Shown piece after piece: positions 40,967 through 49,436 of a stretch of DNA of 52,752 bases. Numbering within the stretch: position 1 is the stretch's first letter; every line of letters starts with the position of its first letter. The stretch spans positions 1 through 52,752 of the forward strand of contig CAMYXF010000012.1 of assembly GCA_947303185.1 (NCBI GenBank), read 5' to 3'. Under the pieces are notes generated by a model. That model saw only the letters and a list, made by a program, of their open reading frames with translations. It was not told where the DNA came from and searched no databases. Made by a program: the position numbers and the translations under genes. This DNA is from an uncultured Clostridia bacterium (GTDB lineage: Bacteria; Bacillota; Clostridia; Saccharofermentanales; Saccharofermentanaceae).

Positions 40967-41764
40967 TCAAATTTTGTATTTTGTTTTAATGTCGTGTCCG
41001 TGATCCAAAGGTCCTCTTCCGTGACCCAGATCAAGGCCTGCTGCTATTGCTTCTGTGATGTATTCTTTAGCGCGCGTAACTGCCTGCGGAACATCCATTC
41101 CTTTTGCAAGATTGCACGCGATTGCTGAAGATAATGTGCATCCCGTTCCGTGAGTGTTCTCGTTATCGATCTTCTGCATCGCGAAAACAAAAACTTCACC
41201 ATTGTGGAACAAAACATCATCAGCATTTTCTTCTGAATGACCACCCTTGATGAGCACCGAACAGCCGCATTCTTTGCTTATCTTTTCTGCGGCATTTTTC
41301 ATGTCATCTTTTGTTGTTATCTTCTTGCCCGATAACACTTCTGCTTCAGGCACATTTGGAGTAACGAGCGTTGATAAAGGAATGAGTTTTTCTTTAAGTG
41401 CTTTAACGCTTTCATTGTTCGAGAGATCCGCGCCGCTCGTTGCGACCATGACGGGATCGACGACAAGATTTTTCACGTTATAAAACTTTATTCTTTCAGC
41501 GATAACTTCCACTAATTCTTTGCTTGGGATCATTCCTGTTTTTACTGATTCAGGAACGATGTCTTCAAACACAGAATCTATCTGGTCTTTAAGGAAGTTT
41601 GTTGTGACATTTTCTATTGCTTTTACGCCCGTTGTATTCTGCGCAGTAAGCGATGTGATGACGGACATTCCGTACACTCCGTTTGCAAGCATCGTCTTAA
41701 GATCTGCCTGTATTCCGGCGCCGCCCGAGCAGTCGCTTCCGGCAATGGTTAATACCTTTTTCAT
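40967..41764 (-). CDS. thiD: Hydroxymethylpyrimidine / phosphomethylpyrimidine kinase
   Basis: The protein is 265 residues from the second Met ([21 protein letters not shown]), which matches the family start. ThiD phosphorylates HMP and HMP-P to HMP-PP for coupling with the thiazole. Typical motifs are [17 protein letters not shown] at the N-terminus, [13 protein letters not shown], and the anion-hole [14 protein letters not shown] near residue 210 with its catalytic Cys. The gene overlaps the end of thiM-thiE by 4 bases and precedes thiC, so coupling is tight. It joins the HMP phosphate made by ThiC with the next step done by the ThiE half of the fusion. Confidence 0.96.
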   Translation of the reverse strand: MKKVLTIAGSDCSGGAGIQADLKTMLANGVYGMSVITSLTAQNTTGVKAIENVTTNFLKDQIDSVFEDIVPESVKTGMIPSKELVEVIAERIKFYNVKNLVVDPVMVATSGADLSNNESVKALKEKLIPLSTLVTPNVPEAEVLSGKKITTKDDMKNAAEKISKECGCSVLIKGGHSEENADDVLFHNGEVFVFAMQKIDNENTHGTGCTLSSAIACNLAKGMDVPQAVTRAKEYITEAIAAGLDLGHGRGPLDHGHDIKTKYKI

Positions 41765-43134
41765 TGGCATCTCCTGAGCTCTGCAAATGCGTCTGTTAAT
41801 TCCTCTGCGGCACGCTTCGGATCGTCAGCTTTCATGATCGCCGACACAGCGCAGATACCTGCAATATCAATGCCTTTGAGGACACCGAGATTGGTGCTGT
41901 TAAGTCCGCCGATAGCATTAACCGGAATCGGAACAGCCTTTGTAATTGCATCCAAAGTTTCAGTTGAAGTAAGAATAGTTTTTACCTTTGTTGTGGTCGG
42001 ATAGATCGCACCGACACCAAGATAATCAGCGCCGTCTTCGTATGCTTTTGTAGCTGCTTCAACAGTCTTTGCCGTGGCACCAAGAATCTTGTTATTGCCA
42101 ATGATTTTGCGCGCTGTTTTTACGGGCATGTCTTCAGCACCGACATGCACACCTTCAGAGCCTGACGCGAGCATTACGTCTACCCTGTCATCTATTATCA
42201 GCGGCACATTGTATTCACTTGTAAGCGCATGAACTTTCTTTGCAAGATCGATATATTCGCTTGTTGATTTATTCTTCTCACGGAGCTGTACCATGGTGAC
42301 TCCGCCGTCAAGCGCAGCCTTCACTCTTGATAAGAATTCATCTTCTTCATAGATGGTGCTGTCCGTGATGAAATACATCGTGGGATCGAATGTGATCTTT
42401 CTGTCTGCAAGCGCATCAATTAAGTTCACAATGAAGGTACCGTTGCCTGCATTGTTGCGCGCTGCTGCTTCTCCGCATTGCTTGAAGAATTTGCACGCCT
42501 CGACAACACTGTTTAACGTGTTTTCTCTTGCAAGATAAGTTGCAATAACTGCACCCAAAATGCATCCTGTTCCGGTAACGGAAGAAAGCATTTCCGAGCC
42601 GCCGCTAACTTCAGTGACAGAACCGTCAAAGCCAATGAAATCAACCTTTCCTGTGGCAAGAACGATTGCGTTTGTATCAGAAGAAATCTTTAAGATCGCA
42701 CGCTTTACATCGTCTTCATTGATGCCTGTTTTCGCATCGACTCCGATGTCTTTATATGCGTCATTTCCGATTGCAAGAATCTCTGAATAGTTGCCCTTGA
42801 TTACTGCGAATTTTCCTTCAGAAAAAAGTTCGCTTACGAAGTTTTTTCGAAGTGCGGAACATGCGCATCCGACTGCATCAAGAACGACCGGAATATTCTT
42901 TGAATTCGCGACTTTCAAAGAGATCTTCATCGAAGCCATTCTGACGTCGGAGATGTTGCCGATATTGAGCAGTAATGCTGATGCTGTCTTGGTTATCTCC
43001 TCTACCTCCAATGGGTGCTCAGCCATAATTGGCTTTGCACCCAGAGCGAGAACGGCATTGGCCGTCTGGTTGATCGAGATGGGATTTGTTATGCAGTGGA
43101 TCAGGCAGGGGTTTTCTCTGTCTGCTTTTTCCAT
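41761..43134 (-). CDS. thiM-thiE: Fused hydroxyethylthiazole kinase and thiamine-phosphate synthase
   Basis: This 457-residue protein joins two enzymes. Residues 1 to about 245 are Thi[41 protein letters not shown] and [17 protein letters not shown]. From Met253 ([15 protein letters not shown]) to the end is Thi[55 protein letters not shown] and [13 protein letters not shown]. ThiM phosphorylates salvaged thiazole and ThiE couples it to HMP-PP, so the fusion channels one product to the next active site. The gene overlaps thiW upstream by 34 bp and thiD downstream by 4 bp. Fusions of these two exist in some other bacteria. Confidence 0.95.
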   Translation of the reverse strand: MEKADRENPCLIHCITNPISINQTANAVLALGAKPIMAEHPLEVEEITKTASALLLNIGNISDVRMASMKISLKVANSKNIPVVLDAVGCACSALRKNFVSELFSEGKFAVIKGNYSEILAIGNDAYKDIGVDAKTGINEDDVKRAILKISSDTNAIVLATGKVDFIGFDGSVTEVSGGSEMLSSVTGTGCILGAVIATYLARENTLNSVVEACKFFKQCGEAAARNNAGNGTFIVNLIDALADRKITFDPTMYFITDSTIYEEDEFLSRVKAALDGGVTMVQLREKNKSTSEYIDLAKKVHALTSEYNVPLIIDDRVDVMLASGSEGVHVGAEDMPVKTARKIIGNNKILGATAKTVEAATKAYEDGADYLGVGAIYPTTTKVKTILTSTETLDAITKAVPIPVNAIGGLNSTNLGVLKGIDIAGICAVSAIMKADDPKRAAEELTDAFAELRRCQ

Positions 43135-43649
43135 AAAGCACCTCCTGCCATGATTTTGTATTGCATCTTTTTAAGCACGCCGACGTGCTGGAGCCTGTAC
43201 AAAAGAACGGCTGCGATGCTTCCGCCGATCAGTGTTCCGCATGTAAATGACGGCACGTAGAAGAACCATCCGAGGCCCTCTCTTCCGCAGATGTAAGCCA
43301 TGACGGGATATGACACGATCGCACCGATAATGCCCGTTCCGATGATCTCACCTGCTACAGCGGCCCAGATCTTTCCCTTTGTGACTTTGTAGAGGATTCC
43401 CGAGAGCAGCGCGCCAAATACTGCGCCTGTAAGTGCGAGCGGCGGGATACCCATCACGCACATTCTGATGATGCCTATAAGAAGCGCAACAAGAAACGCA
43501 TCAACTGGGCCCAATAAAACTGCAGCGGTGATGTTGATCAGATGCGCCATCGGGCACATTCCCTCGATCCTTAAAAGCGGCGAGATCACAACTCCGATCG
43601 CAATCAGAAGCGCCATTACCGACAGTCTCAACACATTGTATCTTTTCAT
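43101..43649 (-). CDS. thiW: Thiazole uptake S-component
   Basis: The protein is 182 residues from the ATG at 43649 (GGAGACAAAA upstream); the longer frame to 43709 would run into the riboswitch terminator. It has about five to six membrane helices and the ThiW features MALLIAIGVVISPLLRIEGM, CPMAHLINITAAVLLGPVDA and GAVFGALLSGILYK. ThiW is the substrate-specific subunit of an ECF transporter, thought to import the thiazole precursor; it shares the energising module with other S-components encoded elsewhere. First gene of the thiamine operon and directly under the TPP riboswitch. It supplies the substrate for the ThiM half of the next protein. Confidence 0.93.
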   Translation of the reverse strand: MKRYNVLRLSVMALLIAIGVVISPLLRIEGMCPMAHLINITAAVLLGPVDAFLVALLIGIIRMCVMGIPPLALTGAVFGALLSGILYKVTKGKIWAAVAGEIIGTGIIGAIVSYPVMAYICGREGLGWFFYVPSFTCGTLIGGSIAAVLLYRLQHVGVLKKMQYKIMAGGALWKKQTEKTPA

Positions 43650-43670
43650 TTTTGTCTCCTTCCGGACACG

Positions 43671-43706
43671 AAAAAAGGGAGCTGCCTGATTACTGACAAC
43701 TCCCTT
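43671..43706 (-). terminator. Terminator of the TPP riboswitch
   Basis: On the minus strand AAGGGAGTTGTC and GGCAGCTCCCTT form a stem around TAATCA-type loop bases and are followed by TTTTTT. It sits between aptamer and thiW, so ligand binding would end transcription. Confidence 0.9.
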
Positions 43707-43726
43707 CAAAACACTCTGTGTTAAGC

Positions 43727-43806
43727 ATCCCTACGTTGGCATTATCCAAATCAGGTTCTCGGTCGAAGGTCATACCTTCCTCTCAGCCTGTATACAAGCT
43801 CCCGTT
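43727..43806 (-). promoter_or_regulatory. TPP riboswitch (THI element)
   Basis: On the minus strand the conserved parts appear in order: GGGAGC, GGCTGAGAGG, ACCGAGAACCTGATTTGGAT (the pyrophosphate- and pyrimidine-sensing core) and AATGCCAACGTAGGGA. It is followed by a terminator and then the thiamine operon, the common Firmicutes arrangement. Confidence 0.97.
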
Positions 43807-43829
43807 TCCGTATTCAATTTTCGAAATGA

Positions 43830-43858
43830 AGATTACACTAACATAAACATAACTTCAA
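43830..43858 (-). promoter_or_regulatory. Promoter of the thiamine operon
   Basis: Minus-strand TTGAAG (43858-43853), a 17-nt spacer and TAATCT (43835-43830). The start point would be about 15-20 nt before the TPP aptamer. Confidence 0.7.
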
Positions 43859-43906
43859 GAGGTTTTTTGAAATTATTTGCGTATCTGGACTCCAGATATA
43901 AACGCA

Positions 43907-44001
43907 AATAAAAACCCCCACCCAGGACCGACTTCCTGAGGTGGGGAAATAAAAAACCACTTCGGAAGCAACCGTCTCTGCAGACCGTGCTATCCTGAAG
44001 T
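43907..44001 (-). ncRNA. Candidate small RNA with two terminator-like hairpins
   Basis: A consensus promoter on the minus strand (44003-44031) is followed by a 45-nt hairpin (ACTTC 44001-43997 pairs with GAAGT, inner stem GGTCT/AGAC near GCAG) ending in GGTTTTTT. A second hairpin CCCCACC...GGTGGGG (about 43945-43915) follows and ends in GTTTTT. The RNA would be about 45 nt, or about 90 nt if the first terminator leaks. There is no reading frame. A third, weaker hairpin TTTGCG...CGCAAA (43877-43910) follows before the thiamine promoter. No known RNA family was recognised. Confidence 0.6.
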
Positions 44002-44002
44002 A

Positions 44003-44031
44003 ATTCTAACATCGAGTATAAAAGCAGTCAA
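44003..44031 (-). promoter_or_regulatory. Promoter of the candidate small RNA
   Basis: Minus-strand TTGACT (44031-44026), exactly 17 nt, and TAGAAT (44008-44003). The transcript begins at the base of the first hairpin. Confidence 0.7.
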
Positions 44032-44076
44032 CGAATGTCTTCTAAATTGTCCTTATAATCAAGCTTGCCTTCAGAT

Positions 44077-44104
44077 TTGCGTTAATCAAAATTATATGTA
44101 CAAT
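44077..44104 (+). promoter_or_regulatory. Promoter of the HExxH lipoprotein gene
   Basis: TTGCGT (44077-44082), a 16-nt A/T spacer and TACAAT (44099-44104), 32 nt before the start codon. GGGGA serves as ribosome-binding site. Confidence 0.5.
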
Positions 44105-44136
44105 TTAGCCGTAAAAAAAGAATTGGGGATAGATCA

Positions 44137-45126
44137 ATGTCACTTAAAAAAGTTATATCTGTTGTAGCTATAATCGCCATCTTAGCAGGTGCGCTTTGTT
44201 CCTGCACTTCGAAAAAGCACGTACACATTCCGCACCGCTTCGCATCCGCTGAAGAAGGCCGCGAACTGATGCTCTCAAACAACGAGAACTACTACGACCA
44301 TTTCTCGCAGAACGACCTCGACTACAAGATGCAGAAGACCGGCGCGACCATGGAAGAATACAAAGCATTTGCTGCAGAGCAGGTGCAGGACTTTACGGCT
44401 GTCGAAAAATCTTTCATAAACCGCCGCATTAAAAATATCGAGAAGACTCTTGAGAAGAACGGTTATGAGCTTCCCGAACTTGAGGAGATCGTTTTCGTCA
44501 AGACCACTATGGAAGAAGAGCTCGGTGCCAGCGGTTATACACACGGAACCCAGATCTATCTGAACGCTACGGTCATCTCCGCGTATTCTTTAATGAGCAT
44601 CTTACCGGAGACCGCGCAGCTGGCTGATGAGCTGATCTGTCACGAGATCTTCCACTGCCTTACAAGAAATAATCCTGAATTCAGGGAAGACATGTATTCG
44701 ATAATTAACTTCACGGTCACAGATTCCGATTTTGAGATTCCGGCAAGCGTTTTCGAGTATCACATCACAAACCCTGATGTTGAGCATCACGACTCATATG
44801 CGACTTTCATCATCGACGGCGAAGAGGTCCCATGCTTCACTGACTTTATCACCACACAGCATTTTGCTGAATCACAGTCTACATTCTTTTCATGCAGCGA
44901 GACCGCACTCATTCCGATCGACGGCAGAGACACCTACTACACACCTGCCCAGACTTCCAATTTCTATGAGATCTTCGGTGAGAACACCGGCTATGTCGTA
45001 GACCCTGAAGAGTGTATGGCAGACAACTTCGCATATGCGATCGTCTACGGTATCGAAGGGCGCGATAATCAGGGCTATCCGAACCCTGAGATCATCCAGG
45101 CCGTTATCGACTATCTGCAAAAATAA
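44137..45126 (+). CDS. Lipoprotein with an HExxH zinc-peptidase motif
   Basis: This 329-residue protein has a lipoprotein signal (VVAIIAILAGALCSC, lipid Cys probably residue 23) and a His-rich start (KKHVHIPHRF). A globular domain contains ELICHEIFHCLTRNNPEFRE; His169-Glu170-x-x-His173 is a zincin-type motif, and Glu residues 10-15 positions later could be the third ligand. Around it the sequence has a GTQIYLNATVIS strand as in many zinc peptidases. It would act outside the membrane. No known peptidase family was matched by eye. The gene is single, behind its own promoter and followed by a 14-bp palindrome and a strong terminator. It is convergent with the polyamine operon. Confidence 0.75.
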   Translation: MSLKKVISVVAIIAILAGALCSCTSKKHVHIPHRFASAEEGRELMLSNNENYYDHFSQNDLDYKMQKTGATMEEYKAFAAEQVQDFTAVEKSFINRRIKNIEKTLEKNGYELPELEEIVFVKTTMEEELGASGYTHGTQIYLNATVISAYSLMSILPETAQLADELICHEIFHCLTRNNPEFREDMYSIINFTVTDSDFEIPASVFEYHITNPDVEHHDSYATFIIDGEEVPCFTDFITTQHFAESQSTFFSCSETALIPIDGRDTYYTPAQTSNFYEIFGENTGYVVDPEECMADNFAYAIVYGIEGRDNQGYPNPEIIQAVIDYLQK

Positions 45127-45127
45127 A

Positions 45128-45141
45128 GTTCCACGTGGAAC
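45128..45141. repeat. 14-bp perfect palindrome
   Basis: GTTCCACGTGGAAC begins 2 nt past the lipoprotein stop codon and just before the terminator. It could be a binding site or only a short hairpin; nothing else supports a role. Confidence 0.6.
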
Positions 45142-45148
45142 GGTAAAA

Positions 45149-45180
45149 GGGGTGCCTCACTTTTGAGACACCCCTTATTT
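45149..45180 (+). terminator. Terminator of the HExxH lipoprotein gene
   Basis: GGGGTGCCTC (45149-45158) pairs with GAGACACCCC (45165-45174, one A-C mismatch), followed by TTATTTTTT. It is another member of the GTCTC/GAGAC group. Confidence 0.85.
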
Positions 45181-45222
45181 TTTGATATTTTTGGTCGTTT
45201 TTTCGCGAAAAATATCAATCCG
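45180..45222. repeat. Large-loop hairpin between convergent genes
   Basis: TTGATATTTTT pairs with AAAAATATCAA around a 15-nt loop GGTCGTTTTTTCGCG. The stem and loop follow the plan of the hairpin arrays near 51.4 kb, and it may end the polyamine operon on the minus strand. Confidence 0.65.
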
Positions 45223-45245
45223 CTATTAACAGCCAACGCGGAAAA

Positions 45246-46439
45246 TCACGATTTACCCAATCTGTACTTAAAATCTTTATACCCGAAGTCTGTCAGTTTC
45301 TCGAAAACCCCATCAGCCTTCAGCCCATAGATATCAGGCAGCGGCATGCCGTTAAACGTGTTGTTCTTGCATGTCGTGTAGATTGCCATGTCGCCGAAAA
45401 CCAGTATGTCGCCCTCTTTAAGCTCATGATCAAAACCATACTCGCCGATGACGTCGCCCGATAAACATGTGGGGCCTGCAAGACGGTAAACATAAGGCTT
45501 TTTGCAGTCACTGTCTGCATCCATAAGCGGAGGAGTGTACGGCATCTCAATGACGTCAGGCATGTGGCATGCTGCACTGGCATCCAAGATCGCGATCTTA
45601 ACGCCGTTGTTCTCAACAACGTCGAGAACGTGCGTTAAGAAATATCCTGCATTCAAAGCAACTGCTTCGCCGGGTTCAAGATAAACCTGAACGCCCCATG
45701 CAGCCTGTGCATATGTGATAGCTTTCTCGAGTTTAACTACATCGTAATCAGCTTTGGTGATGTGATGACCGCCGCCCATGTTAAGCCACTTCATGCGCGG
45801 AAGAACATCGCCGAACTTTTCTTCAACTGCCTTCAGAGTAATCTCAAGAGCATCGGAATTCTGCTCGCATAATGTGTGGAAATGAAGGCCGTCCAAAAGC
45901 TCTAACAGCTCAGGAGTCATGTCATTGTCCCAAACGGCTCTGGTGACGCCTAAGCGGCTTCCCTTTGCACAGGGGTCATATATCTCGTGACCTTCCTGCG
46001 TCGAGCACTCAGGGTTAATTCTGAGGCCTACGCTCTTGCCGTTAAGCTTGGCAGTCACACCAAACTTTTTAAGCTGGTTTATAGAGTTGAAAACGATATG
46101 GTCAGCGTACTTCAAAAGCTCATCGAACTCATCGTCACGGTATGCAGCGCAGAAGACATGAACTTCACCGGAAGGCATCTCTTCTTTTCCGAGCCGCGCT
46201 TCATATAAACCGCTCGCTTCAGTGCCTGAAATAGAGCCTGAAAGAAGCGGATAGAAATCGTAATTCGAGAATGCTTTCTGGGCGAGCAGGATCTTACATC
46301 CCGTGCGTGAAATCACGGATGCAAGGACCTCTGCGTTATGAGAAAGCTTCTTCTCGTCGATGACATAACAGGGTGTTTTTATGGCCCTGATGTTTTCGCC
46401 GTTCAGAACAGATGTAATGCCGTCAAAGATATCGTTCAT
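45246..46439 (-). CDS. nspC: Carboxynorspermidine decarboxylase
   Basis: This 397-residue enzyme belongs to the alanine-racemase-fold, PLP-dependent decarboxylases. The PLP lysine lies in KILLAQKAFSNYDFYP (about residue 54), the family signature GLRINPECSTQEGHEIYDP (about 140-160) is present, and YLEPGEAVALNAGYF (about 255) binds the phosphate. The substrate-side DASAACHMPDVIEMPY motif is typical of NspC. It removes the carboxyl group from carboxynorspermidine or carboxyspermidine, giving norspermidine or spermidine. It is the last gene of the polyamine operon, 4 nt after the synthase gene. In species with putrescine the natural product is usually spermidine, which is an inference here. Confidence 0.95.
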   Translation of the reverse strand: MNDIFDGITSVLNGENIRAIKTPCYVIDEKKLSHNAEVLASVISRTGCKILLAQKAFSNYDFYPLLSGSISGTEASGLYEARLGKEEMPSGEVHVFCAAYRDDEFDELLKYADHIVFNSINQLKKFGVTAKLNGKSVGLRINPECSTQEGHEIYDPCAKGSRLGVTRAVWDNDMTPELLELLDGLHFHTLCEQNSDALEITLKAVEEKFGDVLPRMKWLNMGGGHHITKADYDVVKLEKAITYAQAAWGVQVYLEPGEAVALNAGYFLTHVLDVVENNGVKIAILDASAACHMPDVIEMPYTPPLMDADSDCKKPYVYRLAGPTCLSGDVIGEYGFDHELKEGDILVFGDMAIYTTCKNNTFNGMPLPDIYGLKADGVFEKLTDFGYKDFKYRLGKS

Positions 46440-46443
46440 GTTA

Positions 46444-47703
46444 TCAGTCTACCAGAACGGGGTTGTGGCTCTCGCTTCTCGGGAGGCCGTACTTGTCGAG
46501 CGCGTCGAGGAACGGATCGGGATCGAATTCTTCAACTGTGTGAACGCCCTTGTCTGTCCACTTGCCGGTCAACAGCATCATAGCGCCGCACATAGCGGGA
46601 ACGCCTGTTGTGTAGCTGATTGCCTGGCTCTCAACTTCCTTGTAGCACTCCTGGTGATCGCAGACGTTGTAGATGTAATATGTCTTGTCCTGGCCGTCCT
46701 TCTTGCCTGTGAAGATGCAGCCGATGTTTGTCTTGCCGTGTGTGCGCGGACCAAGGCTTGCAGGATCGGGAAGGAGCTCTTTGAGGAACTTGATAGGAAC
46801 GATCTCGCGGCCTTCGAACATGACCGGTGTTGTGGAGAGCATGCCTACGTTTTCGAGGCACTTCATATGTGTAAGATAGCTCTGGCCGAAAGTCATGAAG
46901 AAGCGGATGCGCTTAACTTCAGGGATGTTTACGGCGAGAGACTCGAGCTCTTCGTGGTGGAGAAGATACATGTCCTTCTGGCCTACGCAGTCGAAGTCGT
47001 ACTCTCTCTTGATGCTCATTGCGGGGATCTCTACCCACTTGCCGTTTTCGATGTAGCTGCCCGGAGCGGAAACTTCGCGGAGGTTAACTTCAGGGTTGAA
47101 GTTTGTAGCGAAAGCATAGCCGTGGTCGCCGCCGTTGCAGTCTAAGATATCGATCGTGTCGATCGTGTCGAACTCGTGCTTTTTGGCATATGCGCAGTAA
47201 GCCTGTGTTACGCCGGGATCGAAGCCGCAGCCCAGAAGCGCTGTAAGTCCTGCCTGCTCAAACTTCTCCTTGTAAGCCCACTGCCAGCTGTAATCGAAGT
47301 AAGCAGAGAAGCCCTTCTCTTCGCATCTCTTCTCGTAGATCTTGCGCCACTCCGGATCGTCTGTATCCTCAGGCTCGTAGTTTGCTGTATCCATGTAGTT
47401 AACGCCGCAGATAAGGCATGCGTCCATGATGGTGAGATCCTGATAAGGAAGCGCGATGTTCATTACGAGATCAGGCTTGTATGAGTTGATCAGCGCAACA
47501 AGCTCGTCAACACTGTCAGCATTAACCTGTGCAGTCGTAACTACAGTCTTTGTCTTACCCTTCAATGCTTCTGCGAGTGCGTCGCACTTTGACTTTGTAC
47601 GGCTTGCGATGCAAAGCTCTGTGAAAACGTCATCTGCCTGACAGCACTTTCTGATCGCAACATTTGCAACACCGCCGCATCCGATTACTAATACTCTGCT
47701 CAT
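46444..47703 (-). CDS. Carboxynorspermidine synthase (saccharopine dehydrogenase family)
   Basis: This 419-residue enzyme has an N-terminal Rossmann domain (VLVIGCGGVANVAIRKC, about 3-19; CIASRTKSKCDALAEAL) and the saccharopine-dehydrogenase-like domain with GCGFDPGVTQAYCAYA (about 157-172). DCNGGDHGYAFATNFNPE follows, as in carboxy(nor)spermidine dehydrogenases. It condenses aspartate-beta-semialdehyde with putrescine (or diaminopropane, or agmatine in the related route) using NADPH. The neighbour nspC decarboxylates the product, and both are needed together. The gene follows agmatinase with a gap of 15 nt. Lysine metabolism (true saccharopine dehydrogenase) is the alternative but does not fit the operon. 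Confidence 0.93.
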   Translation of the reverse strand: MSRVLVIGCGGVANVAIRKCCQADDVFTELCIASRTKSKCDALAEALKGKTKTVVTTAQVNADSVDELVALINSYKPDLVMNIALPYQDLTIMDACLICGVNYMDTANYEPEDTDDPEWRKIYEKRCEEKGFSAYFDYSWQWAYKEKFEQAGLTALLGCGFDPGVTQAYCAYAKKHEFDTIDTIDILDCNGGDHGYAFATNFNPEVNLREVSAPGSYIENGKWVEIPAMSIKREYDFDCVGQKDMYLLHHEELESLAVNIPEVKRIRFFMTFGQSYLTHMKCLENVGMLSTTPVMFEGREIVPIKFLKELLPDPASLGPRTHGKTNIGCIFTGKKDGQDKTYYIYNVCDHQECYKEVESQAISYTTGVPAMCGAMMLLTGKWTDKGVHTVEEFDPDPFLDALDKYGLPRSESHNPVLVD

Positions 47704-47718
47704 TTTTCTATCTCCTTT

Positions 47719-48573
47719 TTATGTATTGATGGAAAGGATCAATTCCCTTAATGTTTTGCATGCCACTGCGGTCGAAGCGCCGCTGATGTCGAGCATGGGC
47801 GCGAGCTCGTTCAAGTCCGCGCCGACTATGTTTGTCTTGCTTACTTCAAGGATCGCATCAAGCAGTTCCTTAAAGTTTACGCCGCCTGCCTCAGGCGTTC
47901 CCGTGCCGCAGAAAACGGACGGATCGAGGCAGTCCATATCGATCGTGAAATAGACCGGAAGGTTATCTGATTTAAGCTCGGTGGCGAGCTCTTTAAGACC
48001 ATCGAAATTGAACTTATGCATGTCAGTGTGCTCATCTGCAAAACGGAACTCCTCGCGGTCGCCGCTCCTGATGCAGAACTGGTGGATCTTACCGTCGCCG
48101 ACAAGCTCATAACATCTTCTGATAACGCACGCATGGCTGAGCTTTGCGCCGAGATAATCGTCACGTAAATCCGCATGTGCATCGAAGTGGATGATGTGCA
48201 TTTTCGGATACTTCTCGAAAACAGCTTTCACCGCTGCAAAAGTAACGAGATGTTCGCCGCCGAGCATGATGGGCAGTTTGCCGTCATTAACGATCTGACG
48301 TGCCTGCTCTTCGATGTCCTTAAGTGCATCTTCAGGTGAACCAAAACAGAGCTCAAGATCGCCGCAGTCGAAGACTTTAAGATCTGTCAGATCCTTGTCC
48401 TGATAAGGGCTGTAAGTCTCGATTCCGAAGCTCTCGTGACGGATCGCGGAACTTCCGAATCTCGCGCCCGGACGGAAACTTGTTGTGGAATCAAAAGGCG
48501 CGCCGAAAAGAACGATTTTCGATTCTTCGTATCCGCTGTCGCAGCCGATAAATGTCTCTACATTTTTATTCAC
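47719..48573 (-). CDS. speB: Agmatinase
   Basis: This 284-residue ureohydrolase starts with GTG at 48573, overlapping the TGA of speE (GTGA), with GGAGGTGG upstream. Metal-binding motifs are intact: GGEHLVTF (about 100-107), HFDAHADLRDDY (about 126-137) and FTIDMDCLDPSVFCGTGTPEAGG (about 206-228). It hydrolyses agmatine to putrescine and urea. Together with the arginine decarboxylase encoded first in the operon it makes putrescine from arginine. The family also includes enzymes acting on N1-aminopropylagmatine or carboxyaminopropylagmatine, which would suit the other genes of the operon; sequence alone cannot tell. Confidence 0.94.
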   Translation of the reverse strand: MNKNVETFIGCDSGYEESKIVLFGAPFDSTTSFRPGARFGSSAIRHESFGIETYSPYQDKDLTDLKVFDCGDLELCFGSPEDALKDIEEQARQIVNDGKLPIMLGGEHLVTFAAVKAVFEKYPKMHIIHFDAHADLRDDYLGAKLSHACVIRRCYELVGDGKIHQFCIRSGDREEFRFADEHTDMHKFNFDGLKELATELKSDNLPVYFTIDMDCLDPSVFCGTGTPEAGGVNFKELLDAILEVSKTNIVGADLNELAPMLDISGASTAVACKTLRELILSINT

Positions 48574-49424
48574 GCTTCCACCTCCATCAGCATTTTCTCA
48601 AGGTAAGCCGGCAGATAGAACGAGCCTATGTGCAGTTTGGTCGTATAGTACTTCGTGCTGAGGTGAAGACTCTTCCATCTCTCCTCATCGAAATCGTCGA
48701 TCGGGTGATACTTTTTGCTCGCAAAACCGAAGAGCCAGTAGCCTGCCGCATATGTCGGGATGTGCGCCTGGTAAACGCGGCTGATCGGGAACGTGTTTAC
48801 GATCCTCTTGTGGCTTCTCTGCATCGCCTCAGCGTCGTGCTTGTAGAAGGGGCTTCCCTGCTGGTTGACCATAATGCCGTCGCTTCTCAAAGCGTTATAG
48901 CAGATGCCGTAAAACTCTCTCGTGAAGTAACCTTCGGAAGGGCCGAACGGATCGGTCGAGTCTACGATAATGAGGTCATATTCCTCGCAGCTTCTTCTGA
49001 TGAATCTGAGCGCGTTATCGAAGTAGATATGCACACGTGAGTCGTCGAGCTTGCATGCGTTCTCAGGCAGATACGTGCGGCACGCTTCGATAACCTGGGG
49101 ATCCATCTCGACCAGGTCGATGCGCTTAACGCTCTCGTATCTTGTGAGCTCCTTAACGACACCGCCGTCTCCAGCGCCTATGACAAGGACATCCTGGACG
49201 TTGGGATGAACGGACATCGGGATATGCGTGATCATCTCGTCGTAGATAAATTCGTCACGCTCAGTAAGCATGACGTTGCCGTCCAGCGCAAGCACTTTTC
49301 CGAATTCGGGAGTATCGAAAATATCTATCTGCTGATAGTCGCTCTTGCTCGAATAAAGATGTCTTGTGACACGCATGCTGTGCCTTACGTCAGGTGCATG
49401 ATATTCACTAAACCACAGATTCAT
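48570..49424 (-). CDS. speE: Spermidine synthase
   Basis: This 284-residue aminopropyltransferase has the N-terminal beta domain (WFSEYHAPDVRHSMRVTRHLY), the gatekeeping VMLTERDEFIYDEMITHIP segment, and the dcSAM-binding GAGDGGVVKELTRY (about 86-99). VEMDPQVIEACR and the catalytic IIVDSTDPFGPSEG (Asp about 158) are also present. It transfers an aminopropyl group from decarboxylated SAM to putrescine or a similar amine. No speD gene for making decarboxylated SAM is in the operon or window. It overlaps speB by 4 bases and lies 12 nt after speA, with AGGAGGA as ribosome-binding site. Confidence 0.95.
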   Translation of the reverse strand: MNLWFSEYHAPDVRHSMRVTRHLYSSKSDYQQIDIFDTPEFGKVLALDGNVMLTERDEFIYDEMITHIPMSVHPNVQDVLVIGAGDGGVVKELTRYESVKRIDLVEMDPQVIEACRTYLPENACKLDDSRVHIYFDNALRFIRRSCEEYDLIIVDSTDPFGPSEGYFTREFYGICYNALRSDGIMVNQQGSPFYKHDAEAMQRSHKRIVNTFPISRVYQAHIPTYAAGYWLFGFASKKYHPIDDFDEERWKSLHLSTKYYTTKLHIGSFYLPAYLEKMLMEVEA

Positions 49425-49436
49425 CCAGCGTCCTCC

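Noticed and set aside
43907..44001. Small signal recognition particle RNA
   Set aside because: GGAAGCA occurs on the plus strand, but the conserved CAGG...GGAA tetraloop...AGCAGC arrangement is missing and the promoter and T-runs are on the minus strand.
46381..47145. 254-codon frame on the plus strand
   Set aside because: It is wholly antisense to the carboxynorspermidine synthase gene, whose motifs are clear; such long shadows arise from codon bias.
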